From NCBI GenBank assembly GCA_003184365.1, contig NKYR01000045.1:226337-290336 (forward strand): a DNA stretch of 64,000 nt, in the 5' to 3' direction. The stretch comes from Evernia prunastri (lineage: Eukaryota > Ascomycota > Lecanoromycetes > Lecanorales > Parmeliaceae). A program made the position numbers and the translations under genes. The first letter of the stretch is position 1. Every line of letters begins with the position of its first letter. A model generated the notes under the pieces. That model saw only the letters and a program-made list of their open reading frames with translations. It was not told the DNA's origin and searched no databases. Positions 23,155 through 34,350 of the stretch are shown piece after piece.

Positions 23155-25572
23155 CTACTGGAGCCATTTTGTATATGCCCACCGAATCCTTTCAACCACT
23201 CGCTCCTGACGTTCAAACCCAGTTCGAAGATCAACAAGGTCTTTTACTTCTTCGAGAAATTCGTCGTAGATCTCGCTAGGAAGGACGCGCTGGGCCTTTT
23301 GGCGTAGTATGTGGACCTCACACAATAGCATGCCATGATCTTTGTAAGATAAAACCCCACTTTCAGACGGGTGCGAGACGCTTAGGATTCGATCAATATT
23401 CCTACAGCCGGACTTCAACATGATATAGACTCAGTGGTATACAGATCAACACTGACCTCAGAATCCGAATCATGCTGCCCTGTTTTCTGCCCTGTACTTT
23501 ACCCCTTCGTCCGGCAAACACATTTCCAAACCAGCGAGATACAGAAAGGGAAACCAGGATTCCTGGAGACAACCCTACAAATCTAATATCCTCATCAGCA
23601 TTGCCAAATGGTGACTTTTGTCTATGACGGGAAAGAAATACCCGAAAACTAGTTCTTGGCTCTTGAGAAGGGCATCGATGCCGCTGACAGCAAGCTCCAC
23701 ATCGACCTTGGTCTTTTGAACTTGGATGAGCAGTGCGCGGATAAGATCGCCTCTAAATGTTCCCACAAGGGGCTTCCGAAGGTCTTTCTGATGCCCATTT
23801 CCGAGTCAGCGAAACCTATACAAAACGAATCCAATCGTAGGAACAATCTGGTAAGCACGAAGGCGGAGATAGGCTTCCATTAGCTCGGAAACCCCCTCCC
23901 GAAAAGGTACATACCTCATACGCTTTAAGCACTGGCGTCAGATCCCCTTCCCTGACCTTAGTTCTAACAGCGGAAAGTTCTGAATCGGTGAGAGGGAGAC
24001 CCGTAGAAGTATTGGGATTGTCCCGTGCAAAGTCGATTACCATGCGTTCCAAGCTGTCCCTGTCGCCTTTCAGACTTTCCCTACTCATTATGGCTATTTC
24101 GCTGTCCTTATCATGCCGTATTGTTCTAATGACCTTCTTCATAGGCTGTACAACCCAATTGTCCCAGAAATCTATAGATGTCGTTCCGAAATCGCGAACC
24201 CAAGCTATGATCACTGCTTTCCGGTTGGTAAGTACGCGAAGCAGAGTGCCGCTGGAGAGGACAAGAGCCAATCCTGGTACCCAATAGCGGACTAGACGAG
24301 AAGGCCTTCCATACGCTGCGGAAAATTCTGTTGTATTGGTCATGTGAGTAGGCATGTGGATTCTTAAAATTTCTTGAAGTCGGCTAGCAAGCCGCACAAC
24401 TGGCGGAATAGGTTGATTTCCGATGCTGTCGTGCTGCGAAGTCTGCGAATCGTCGTCCACGTTCATGAACACAGTCTCCTCAAATTCGCCGGCCCCAAGT
24501 TCAAGAGTATGGATGTTCTGTAGAACGGTCTCCATCAATGAGACACTTTTAAGGACTACACTTCGCCATTCCTCTTTGCTATTGGATGAATCCTTGGTGC
24601 TGACAGGTGCTTCTTCATCCACGTCGAAGATCATACCCTCGTCCATGAGTATTCCAAGCCCACTTGCGCTCATTTCGCGAAGTCTCTTGAGGTGGCTTCT
24701 CTTCGATCTTGCCTCTAGGCGGCTCATGGTCAGGGGCGACAAGAACTTTGATTGCATATCCGCCAGCGAGCGATCGCGTACAATGTCCTTCACTAAGCCA
24801 TAGAATTTGCTCCAGCGGTCAGATACCGACACCTTTCTAGCTTCGTTTTCATCCTCACCAGCACTCCGAGCATTTTGTAGCCGCTGCCAAACCTCACTGT
24901 ATATGTCGTTGGCCCAGTACCAAAGACGTAATGGTGAGGTCTGAACGGTGTATAGCCCAGTGTACCTATACGAGCCTAAGACTTGGTCCCAATATCCTAT
25001 CTCGTTACTTAGAGGTATTGTCTGCTCGAGCAACGTATTCAAGATCATTCCGTAGGTCTGCGTAGCCGCCTTGCTGACCAACAACCACTCCAGCTCCTGC
25101 ACTTGTGCCGAATTGACTCTAGACTCCTCAGTGTCGGCGAAGGAAGCTTCGAGTGTCTGGCTTAAAGTGGCCAATAGGGTATCAGGGCGAAGCAGCGCTT
25201 TGGATGAAGAGGCGGTGGAGACCGTCCTGATTGCAGCCTGTATGCGGAAGATCCGAGTCAACTCAGCACTACGCTGACTGATCCCATTTGCATCCAAAAT
25301 TTCATCCGAAGCTGCATGGGTCTCATCAGAAGCGGAACGAAGGTCGGGTGAGGAAGGGAGGGAGGGCTGTCTCTGAAACTGCAGCGCGTCCAGCTGGCCG
25401 TCCACTTTGCTGATGTGACTGTCATTGTGCTTAGTATATAAACAATGGGTCAGACAAGCTGTCAAGTTTCAGGGCGACCGCTATGGGCGAAATATTGAAG
25501 AGCAACATTGACGACGCGAAACCCTTGGTTGAATGAATGGTTGTGTTTGACTTACTCCGTCACGAATGACAT
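23155..25572 (-). CDS. NCA2: Nuclear control of ATPase protein 2 (NCA2 family)
   Basis: Mitochondrial membrane protein; in yeast Nca2 with Nca3 regulates expression of mitochondrial ATP6/ATP8. Five exons on the minus strand (25572-25556, 25418-23915, 23787-23642, 23582-23457, 23401-23155) give 679 residues. The first exon is only 17 nt (MSFVT plus two bases) and joins to HISKVDGQLDALQ across a 137-nt intron. Family hallmarks: a transmembrane stretch YWVPGLALVLSSGTLLRVL, then FWDNWVVQPMKKVIRTIRHD, DSLERMVIDF, DLIRALLIQVQKTKVDVE, SGIDALLKSQELVFG, a glycine-rich membrane segment (FVGLSPGILVSLSVSRW) and the C terminus ERIRWAYTKWLQ. All four introns are GT-AG. Divergent from ERG25, with about 560 bp between start codons. 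Confidence 0.9.
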
Positions 25573-26129
25573 ATTGGAGAGCTTGCAGCATCTGCCGTCA
25601 TTGAGAGCAATGAATTATATATTCACCATATCGCACCACTTTTAATAAGCCCCAGTGTTGCCATTCCACATCATCGGTAAAGCTGACCTTTAGCTCGAAC
25701 CCAAATGTTTCTCTCCAGACCGCCGAACCGTCTGAGCAATGCGCATTTCTCCGGAGCGTGACTAATCCTGTGTAAGGTAGTATGTACCTTCAGGTATAAG
25801 ACCGTGGAGTACGTACCTTATTTAGAGTAAAGACTAACGTAAGGTACAGGTACGAGGGCTAATACTCCGTAAGGTTCCTAAGGTACCTTACCCTAGGTAC
25901 CTACATAAGCTAGGGTCTAGGCCCTATGCTTGGGTGGTCTCATCGGCTTTTGTCCTTACCGGAAAGTTCGATAAGGTACGGAGTAGGCCTCAACCAATTA
26001 CTTTAAACATCGCTGGACCCCTGGTTCACCATTTTTTGCCATTCCTTACTCCATCCTTCTATTTATTCTGCACGAATCTACACCTCGTCTTCCTCAACAC
26101 AGCTTACACTTCATCACTCTCTCCTCGCC
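25573..26129. promoter_or_regulatory. Shared NCA2/ERG25 intergenic control region
   Basis: A 557-bp interval between divergent start codons. It is crowded with AGGTAC/GTACCT words from 25771 to about 25910, including CCTAAGGTACCTTACC and CCTAGGTACCTACA. Such a cluster between divergent genes is a candidate common regulatory region; no TATA or sterol-response element could be assigned with confidence. Confidence 0.45.
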
Positions 26130-27271
26130 ATGTGAGTCTCCATCTTCGTCCAAGTTCTCACGCGTACATCTGACAGCTCTCAACAGGAACTCATCATCAT
26201 CGCTCTTTTCTTCCCCAGCGGAGACTTACTGGGGCCAATTCGATGAAATCTCCAAATATAACGTCCACCTTAACGTTTTCGAGCGCCTATGGGCAGCTTG
26301 GTATGCGTATCTGCAGAACGATGTCCTTGCTACTGGCATCATGTCATTCGTAATGCATGAGATTATCTATTTCGGCCGCTCAGTTCCCTGGGCAGTCATA
26401 GACCGCATATCATACTTTAACAAATATAAGATTCAGAATGTACGGCATACCGTACTACATTTCCAGCTTTAAGGCATCGAGGACTAAAAATGTGGCTAGC
26501 AAAAAATCCCAACGGCACAAGAACAATGGAGTTGCGCTAAACTGGTTCTGCTTTCTCATTTCACCGTTGAGCTGCCTCAAATATGGTATGCTCTATCATT
26601 CCAATTCTTCTCCGTGCGGAGCCTCATTGAATGTGTTAGGCTCTTCCACCCAATGGCTCAGTATGTCGGGCTTGCTACCGGCGTACCGTTTCCTTCTCTC
26701 CTCACAATGCTGTATGTTCCCTCTCAAGAAAGCCCTCATATTACAACTACACATCATTGAACCCTAATCACAACGCAGTTACCAAATAGCTGTGTTTTTT
26801 GTGCTGGAGGACACCTGGCATTACTGGTCGCATCGTGCGCTCCATTGGGGCCCTCTTTACAAGAACATCCATAAAATTCACCATCAATACTCGGCTCCTT
26901 TCGGCTTGGCAGCAGAGTACGCCTCACCCATCGAGGTTATGATCCTAGGTCTCGGCACTGTGGGCGCTCCGTTGTTGTGGTGTGCTATCACCGGAGACCT
27001 GCATATATTGACGATGTACATTTGGATTGTGTGTCGACTGTTCCAAGCCATCGATGCTCACAGCGGATATGAGTTCCCCTGGAGCTTACATCACTTCCTA
27101 CCATTCTGGGCTGGCGCCGAGCATCACGACATTCATCATGAGAAATTCATAGGTAATTACTCGAGCAGCTTCAGATGGTGGGACTATGTATTGGACACCG
27201 AGTCCGGTCCAGAGGCCGCCAAAAAGAGGAGAGAACGACGGCTGGCGAAAGAAGCGAAAAAGTTACAATGA
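26130..27271 (+). CDS. ERG25: C-4 methylsterol oxidase (sterol C-4 demethylation)
   Basis: ER membrane diiron enzyme that oxidises the C-4 methyl groups of sterol intermediates in ergosterol synthesis, acting with Erg26 and Erg27. Exons 26130-26131, 26187-26439, 26500-26585, 26640-26711 and 26779-27271 give 301 residues. The start codon itself is split: AT before a 55-nt intron (GTGAGT...CAACAG), G after it, followed by NSSSSLFSS. Three histidine boxes of the fatty-acid hydroxylase superfamily are intact: HRALH (156-160), HKIHH (169-173) and HHDIHH (253-258). Hydrophobic helices lie between, and a Lys/Arg-rich tail (KKRRERRLAKEAKKLQ) ends the protein. Length and motif spacing match fungal Erg25. 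If the first intron is retained, the first codon pair reads ATG-TGA. Confidence 0.93.
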
Positions 27272-27636
27272 GCGGTAGACGAGCAGAAAAAACATTCACA
27301 AAACGTAGTCTACAAAGTTTGACGTTGCAAGACCGACATTCTAGGATCTTGCCCTTGTTAATTTTAGACCGCTGAACTCTACATTTCAACAATGCATCCT
27401 TTTGGAAGTGCTCAAATTGATCGGGTGTTTGGTGCTCTTTTGTCTGACGCATGATTCTAAAATATCACGAGTGTTGTGCTGTACAATGTCCCATGGGAGG
27501 TCTTTATGAACAAGTTGACTGCATAGGAAGCCAAGCTGGACCTTAGAAGTGCTCCGTAGGTGTCGGCTAAGTTCCCTAGAATTCGACATGCACACAAGCT
27601 TGCTCATCGTACCATGTCTATACTCGTGTCTACCCG
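27272..27636. other. 3' flank of ERG25, no gene seen
   Basis: Balanced composition, probably ERG25 3' UTR and spacer. It ends where the fold-back element begins. Confidence 0.5.
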
Positions 27637-28103
27637 GAAGTGCACTTTACTCGTTGTCACCTAGATATGCAATACCCTAACCCTAAACATATCCGACCCA
27701 ACATCAAAATGCCTTCACCCCATTAAATTCGTTCATCAAATATTGGACAATGGCATTAGCAATGGCAAAATTCATATTTATATGACTATTTCAGTCTTGC
27801 TATCATTTAGCTACTCGTTGTCACCTATTAATGCAATACCCTAACCCTAAATATACGAAAGCCCACTCAAAAACCCGCCCCTCATTTGAAACAGGCTATG
27901 GCGACAACGATACTACGTGATAGCAAGACTAAAATGGTTATATATATATGAATTTAGTTATTTCTAACATACTTGTCGATATTTAATCACAAATTTGATG
28001 CGGGAAAGGCATTTTGACGTTGGGCAGAATATATTTAGGGTTAGAGTATTGCATATCTAGGTGTGTTGCATATCTAGATGACAACGAGTACCTGAAAGTG
28101 CAC
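27637..28103. mobile_element. Fold-back (long inverted repeat) element with telomere-like words
   Basis: Left arm (about 27637-27840) and right arm (about 27895-28103) are inverted copies along almost their whole length. The shared order is GTGCACTTT, CTCGTTGTCA, CTAGATATGCAATA, CCCTAACCCTAAA, CCCAACRTCAAAATGCC, AAATTCATAT and TTAGTCTTGCTATCA. The right arm has an extra tandem copy of the CTAGATATGCAA word. The centre repeats TGCAATACCCTAACCCTAAA once more. CCCTAACCCTAA equals two telomere repeats. No coding capacity. Terminal details and target duplication are not resolved. Confidence 0.7.
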
Positions 28104-28320
28104 GATTAGGGCTAGGGCTTATCACCGCAAATTCTATCCACCATTATATATATATCTAGACAGCGTAAGTAAAATATATTTTAGTATAAAGATGTTATAA
28201 TTTCAATATATAATAGTATAATAATGAGAAATATTCATGAAAATAGCTAATAGTGTATAATATAGATAGATGAACATTTGTTGATTTGCGACGCTGTGCC
28301 CTAGCCCTAATCGTACACTT
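28096..28320. mobile_element. Small inverted-repeat element (MITE-like)
   Basis: AAGTGCACGATTAGGGCTAGGGC at 28096-28118 is the inverse of 28298-28320 (one difference), and similarity continues inward through an ATTTGCG word. A third copy of the end stands at 28494-28516, also preceded by GATTTGCG. The inside is AT-rich and non-coding. It overlaps the right end of the fold-back element, so the two may be parts of one nested family. Confidence 0.55.
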
Positions 28321-28493
28321 TTGAGTATATACGAGCTGAGAAAGGGCTTCTCAGAGCTCGTCTCAATCAGTCTTTTACTCTTTACGACTATTAACATAAA
28401 CATTGCGATCCTGCAGCTGCAAATGCGAGTGTTTGAAGTTCTTTGATCCTATAATTCGTTTATAGATAGAAATTTTGAGATTTGCGGGACTGT

Positions 28494-28535
28494 GCCCTAG
28501 CCCTAATCGTGCACTTCTGGGTAAAGTGCACTTCG
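28494..28535 (+). repeat. Additional copy of the GCCCTAGCCCTAATC element end
   Basis: GCCCTAGCCCTAATCGTGCACTT followed by GGGTAAAGTGCACTTCGAG. The second part resembles the inverse of the left end of the fold-back element (27631-27652). This shows that the element ends at 27.6-28.5 kb are related. Confidence 0.5.
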
Positions 28536-28759
28536 AGTATCCTCTATAGTTAGTAAGACATCGGGATTCATGTCCACGGAAAACGTGTGTGGTTTACTGA
28601 TTTCCAACAGTGGCATCCTCTCCCAAAGGAGACCTAACTCTTTCAGCTATCAGCCGGGTAATTTGCGTCGCATACCTATTGGCTAAAACATTATCATGCG
28701 AAGAATCTCTCATGGAAGTAGTGAAATAGGAACCTTTTGATGGAGTACTTCAGGGCTGA

Positions 28760-29990
28760 TGATTGATTGATTCATTCATTCATTCATACTATCCTGAAGT
28801 TAGGCTCTTAGTAAACCAACTATGCGAGATTACGTAATCAATCTATCAATAGATCTGATTAATCGCACCGCCCCATAAAAACGAGGCTATACACATCGAT
28901 GTAGATTTATCTGTTGTCATGTTTTATGTATTCTTGTGAGAGAGTGCCCTATCTCGCTGAGACCCCCACATCATGATCTCGTCCTGCTTTTTGATGTTAT
29001 TCCCCTACAAATCCGTCTTATTGTTCTTTATCTAGAACTCGAAATTGTTCAATAAACCCAGTATTTCATATGAAATCCGTCGTTATGAAGACATAGCGAG
29101 GGTTGGTTAGCATATTTTTATGAATTATCATCTCTCTCAACATCTTCCTTCTTTCTGTCGTTTAAAGTCTACTTCTTTACTTTGCAAAGCGTCTACATTC
29201 GTGTAGAAGATAACGGGCAGTCTGTCTGGTTCGTCTGTATTCACATTTATCGTTATCGATGTCTAATATCCTTTTACTGAATAGGAAGACTTTGAGATCG
29301 ATCTTTTCGATTCATATTTGTGTAATTAGCGATGTTTTAGCACGTTTAATTTTGAAATACAATCGCATTATTTTGTTAGACGATATAAATTAAATATATC
29401 TCAGAGCACTGTCGCGTGTCTTCGAGATTTACTTCTTGATTCATTATTAATAGACGTGTTTTCTAATAGCTGTTTTGATCGTTGTTATTATTCTATATTT
29501 GATAGCTGATTGAAAAACCATTTCGTCAATATCTCTTTTCACTACTTTATCATGTGTTAATCTGATTTTTCAGCCGATAACCTTCTTCGCCTCTACATCA
29601 GCTCATTCGTTACTCAATATATCGATATAAATCGATATTCAATGCAATTTGATAGAGATTCCTTGTTCTCGAAGAGCGCTGATCAGTTGAATTGTCTATA
29701 TGACATAGATTTGGTCTGATTTCTTTCCTAAATCCTCAATGACTCTAATAGACGATTGATTATCGGTGTTAATAACAACCGTACCAATAGAATGCGATTG
29801 ATTAATTATTGTCATTGTTAGTGCTTGAACAATACCATGCAGCTCAGTCGAGTAAACCGTGTATCATATGTCGAGTCCCATAAAGATTTGCCATAGTGAT
29901 CTCATTGTGTAAGCTACAATCAATCTGTAGGTTCGAAGTATCCACCTATCTAAATTCTACTTCAGCTTTACTCTCTTTGAAGTGGAATTC
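28760..29990 (-). mobile_element. Decayed LINE fragment with RNase H remnant
   Basis: Read on the minus strand, 29870 to about 29590 gives an RNase H-like series: TVYSTELHGIVQAL, then VVINTDNQSSIRVI, then LREQGISI, then an ADVEAKK end. The spacing is that of the RNase H domain of fungal LINEs, and TDNQ is the catalytic TDN-type motif. Several in-frame stops interrupt it. Downstream on that strand the sequence runs to a (GAAT)n/(CAAT)n simple tail at about 28760-28785, a typical LINE 3' end. This copy is older than the one at 9363. It has an RNase H domain, which the 9363 copy lacks, so the two may be different families. Confidence 0.65.
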
Positions 29991-31386
29991 CGAGTACCAC
30001 TTTATCCTTCCCTAGGTCGATTGCAGTTTACTCCTTAAGCACGTAGTATTAGACGTAATCTACACTTCACGTATCGACATGCGCGTCCGTCCTCTCGGAC
30101 TATATAAATAATATTCTTCGACAGTCTTCTATAAACGTACGACTGTCTTATTTCGAAGAATAATTCGTTAGAAGTCAGAGTTCATTGAAGAAATGAGATC
30201 TCTAAGATCATATGTATGCACTTCGAGATCTATCTCGCGATTGTATACCACGCTCCGCAAATTCTTCGTAGAGAGTCTATTTCGCGTTATCTGCAGAGAT
30301 CTCTCTCGACAGATCGATCATATCTTGCAAAAGTAAACGTATTTATATATCTCGTAGCTTTAATCATGTATTTGTCCCTAACTCTTACTAATCAAGCTTA
30401 TATTTTAACAATGTAGAACGATATTACATTTATCGCTATCTTCATATTCAGTAGCGACTTCGGATCTCAGTACGAGTGAGATACGTTGTTGGTTCTTTTT
30501 ATTCTCGTCGCGACCCCGAACGATTTAATAATCTTAGAACGAGCTCGAGCTCAAGAATGTTCTGTCGCGTTGATAGAACGATATTATATCCACTGAATAA
30601 TAAGTTCAGCTTCGGGTCTGAGTACGAGTCAGGTAAACAACGCGTCGGATGGTTTTCGTAATCAGATTCTCTTGTAGATGTCGCTCTGAGCCAGGCTCAA
30701 ATCGACTGAGGTCTTTAGGCTCTCATGACTACTGCAAGCAATAGCATAAGGTTCGTAAGCAGCACCACGTACAGGTGGACCTCGTCGCCGCCCCTTCAGG
30801 GCTGATGAAACCTCGACGATTGGTGAGCAGCTTAGTCAGAAGACCCTGATCCCGGTGTCTCTGATTGGTTCGTGATTCTCGGCCGCGCAAGTAGAGTTTC
30901 TCACAGTGGCACCAGTGGCATAATGCTCGCGTAGATGCTTTTGGTGCCTTGTTGTGCCTCGTGGTCAAAAGTCATCATTCTCCAAAATCTCCAAGGTCTA
31001 CAGTGCCATAACCCGTAACCACACGATATTTGCTAGTCTGCTAGTAAACATCCCGAAATCATGGTCAAGTGGCGCACAATACACCCTGGTCTACACTCGA
31101 TGCTATTTGAGAGCAATCAAACAAGTATAACAACTGGGAAGAATTGATGTATAGTATTACCAAGGTAGGTACGGTCGGTTTAACGAAGGATGATGACTTT
31201 TGCCACCAACTGTGGACATCGGCATTTACATTACATCACCTTTCCCGAAGCTCTCTTCAAGACTGCCCTACGCCCTTTTCTCTCATTCTCTTCCTCTCAT
31301 CTACAATTCTACGGAACAATATTATTTATTGTCATCCTCTGCTCCATTCTTGTGTACCACCATAGATTTTTAGTGCACACCCAAAA
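29991..31386. other. Degenerate repeat sequence and catalase upstream region
   Basis: 29991-30700 is degenerate, AT-leaning sequence, probably more of the minus-strand transposon. About 30413-30490 and 30568-30650 are imperfect direct repeats (TAGAACGATATTA, CAGTAGCGACTTCGGRTCT-like, AGTACGAGT). 30720-31386 has balanced composition and includes the catalase promoter and 5' UTR; pyrimidine-rich tracts lie at 31230-31330. No gene supported. Confidence 0.5.
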
Positions 31387-34097
31387 ATGGCTTCCGCTCT
31401 CTCCAACGGCCTTCAGAAGGTCATGGACGCCGGAGCTCCTCGAAATCCGAAGATAGCCGATATCTCTAAGGACACCAAAGACTCTCATGACCCCAATGCA
31501 AAGCTTACCACCGATTGGGGCAGCAAGGTGTCCGACACGGATCACTGGCTCACTGTCTCAACCGAAGACCAGTACGGCCCGGCATTGCTGGAGGATGGTC
31601 ATGCGCGAGAAAAGGTCCGCGACTATTTACCGTCCACCTAGGAAACAACTGACCAGGACCAAAGATACACCGTTTCGACCACGAACGCATTCCCGAACGA
31701 GTAGTCCATGCCCGCGGTGCAGGTGCATTCGGAACCTTCAAGCTCTACGAAAGCGCCCAAGACGTGACCAGTGCGGGGGTTCTGACCGACACTTCTCGAA
31801 CCACACCGATCTTCCTTCGATTCTCTACGGTCCTGGGATCACGAGGTAGCGCCGACACTGTGCGTGACGTGCGAGGCTTTGCCGTAAAATTTTACACAGA
31901 GGAGGGCAATTGGGATATTGTGGGCAACGACATTCCAGTCTTCTTCATTCAGGACGCCATCAAGTTTACGGACTTGATTCATGCCGCCAAGCCTGAACCA
32001 GACGTTGAAGTTCCGCAAGCCCAGAGCGCCCACAATAATTTCTGGGATTTTCAATACCTACACTCTGAAGCCACTCATATGTTTATGTGGGCTATGTCAG
32101 ATCGGGGCATCCCTCGATCCTATAGAATGATGCAGGGTTTCGGTGTCAACACCTATACTCTCACCAACGCGGAGGGCGAGAGACACTTCGTAAAATTCCA
32201 TTTCACACCAACTCTTGGAGTCCACTCCTTCGTCTGGGACGAAGCGCTGAAATTGGCCGGCCAAGATCCCGATTTCCACCGTAAAGATCTCTACGAAGCG
32301 ATCAATCAGGGAGTGTTTCCAACATGGAAGTTTGGTATCCAGACTCTCAAGGAATCACAGGAACATGACTTTGACTTTGACATCCTCGATGCGACCAAAG
32401 TCTGGCCCGAGGAACTCGTCCCGATTAGGTACATTGGGGAACTCCAACTCAATCGTAACGTTGACGAGTATTTCACTCAAACCGAGCAGGTTGCTTTCGC
32501 AACCGGCCATGTCGTTCCTGGCATTGGTTTCTCCGACGATCCTCTCCTACAAGGGAGAAACTTTTCCTACTTTGATACTCAGCTTTCTAGACTCGGCATC
32601 AATTGGGAGGAGCTTCCTATCAATCGTCCCGTCTGTCCGGTTATGAATCAGAACAGGGACGGCCAAAAACGACACACAATCACTAAAGGCAAAGCCAATT
32701 ACTGGCCAAACCGGTGGGAGTCTGCCCCGCCAGCCAAGCCTTCTGAGGGCGGATACGTCGACTACCCAGAAAAGGTGGCAGGAGTCAAGACTCGTTTCAA
32801 GTCTCGGAAATTTAAAGACCACTTCTCTCAGGCTCAACTTTTCTGGAACTCCCAAAGCCCGCCTGAAAAAATGCACCTGATCTCCGCATTAGGTTTCGAG
32901 CTTGATCACTGTGATGACCCGGTTGTGTATGACAGGATGACCGAGCGTCTCTGTGAGATTGATCTTGAGCTTGCCCAAGCCGTGGCGGAGAAGGCAGGTG
33001 CGCCCACGCCAACCAACCAAGGCAAGCCGAATGCGGGCAAACGATCCGCAGGGCTAAGCATCACGGCCTACAACGCACCGAAGCCAACGATCGCGAGCAG
33101 GCGCGTCGCTATCCTCATCGGCGACGGCTACGATCCAGTGGCCTTCAATGGAGTCTATGCTGCGCTAAAGGCCGCCAAAGCCTTCCCCTTCGTTATTGGC
33201 CCTAAGCGCCAGACCGTGCTTGCGGAAGGCGAGAGCAAAGGTGTGTTCATTGTCTGATCAACAAAACCGATTTCGGCACCCCACTTCGAGTTCAAGACAT
33301 ACCCAAAGCTCTGAACATCCCCTCGAGCTGTCTCATTGATCGGATATCTGCTATACAGCGAGGCTGACACTGGATTTGTTGCAGGCGGCAAAGGCGTTCA
33401 GCCGGACCACCATTTCGAAGGCATGCGCTCCACCATGTTCGATTCCATCTTTATCCCTGGAGGCTCTCATATTGAAACCTTGCGCAAGCAGGGCCGCGTG
33501 GTTCATTGTACGTATTTTCAGAGTCCGCATCTCCAATTTTGAATGAAGTGTAGGGTCTTGAGATATGTCTTGAGAGTGTTCACTTTCTAGACGTTTCCTA
33601 AGGTCCTCCATACCTCCTCAAAGAAGCAAGACTGACTCCGAAACCACGATTCAGGGGTGCGCGAAGCATTTGGTCATCTGAAGGCCATGTAAGTGTTTTC
33701 GGAGTCTATGTTTCCTGTTTTAAACCAAAGGTTAAGCCTTGAGACATGTCTTAGGCGCTCTCTCCCCCTAGACATGTTTAATAGCTCGCCATATCCCCTC
33801 AATTAAGCAAGACTGACTCCAAAATCATCATTTAGTGGTGCAACCGGTGAGGCTGTCAACCTCGTAAAGCCAGCATGTGAGGTCGACGGTATGAAGTTCT
33901 CCGCTGCTGGTAGTCACGATGTTGTCGAATCCTATGGTGTTGTCACTGCGGGAGCAGCGAAGGCAGAGTCATTTAAGGAAACCGTCAACATGGCCAAGGG
34001 TGCGAAGGATTTCATCGACGTATATACTTTCAACATCTCACAACATAAGAACTTCGACCGTGAGATGGATGGACTGTCTTCCATGGTAGCTTACTAG
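31387..34097 (+). CDS. Large-subunit (clade 2) catalase with C-terminal glutamine amidotransferase-like domain
   Basis: Decomposes hydrogen peroxide to water and oxygen. Exons 31387-31614, 31665-33240, 33385-33507, 33655-33688 and 33836-34097 give 740 residues, normal for large-subunit catalases. The heme-pocket His lies in RVVHARGAGAFG (His91), the distal Asn in VGNDIPVFF and the proximal Tyr in SYFDTQLSRLG. After the catalase core, residues from about 560 onward (RRVAILIGDGYDP, then FIPGGSHIETLRKQGR) form the DJ-1/PfpI-like domain found only in this clade. No secretion signal is seen at the N terminus (MASALSNGLQKV), so it is probably intracellular, like conidial-type catalases. Introns 3 (33508-33654) and 4 (33689-33835) are each 147 nt and homologous to one another. 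Convergent with ATR, 253 bp apart. Confidence 0.93.
33508..33654 (+). repeat. Catalase intron 3, introner-like copy 1
   Basis: 147-nt GT-AG intron. Aligned without gaps to intron 4 (33689-33835, also 147 nt), about two thirds of positions are identical by hand count, with most differences transitions. Shared words include TTGAGAYATGTCTT, CTAGAC, CCATAYC and GCAAGACTGACTCC before the acceptor. Confidence 0.8.
33689..33835 (+). repeat. Catalase intron 4, introner-like copy 2
   Basis: Partner of intron 3, same length and same orientation, separated from it by a 34-nt exon. The exon sequences on either side are not duplicated, so this is not a simple tandem duplication of exon plus intron. Confidence 0.8.
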
Positions 34098-34350
34098 ATG
34101 AAGCCTATGAATTGCTTCTTCACCAAACAAGAATGGCATCAAGGATTTAGCGGTCATGGCTTCTTGTACATAGCAGGGTGACAAGGTTAAATCCATGAAG
34201 GTCACGCAACAGAAGAGCAACAGAAGTCATTGCTGTAAGAACACATGTACCAGGCTGACGAGGCCAATCTATGCAAGGCCCGGTTGCCCGCGATGTGTTT
34301 GCATGCCAAGCTGGGTATGCGACGGGCAACCTCTCTACCCGAAGTTTGCT

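Noticed and set aside
30729..30968. Minus-strand frame with Cys/His residues resembling a zinc finger
   Set aside because: Spacing fits no known finger and surroundings are degenerate; considered chance or transposon remnant.
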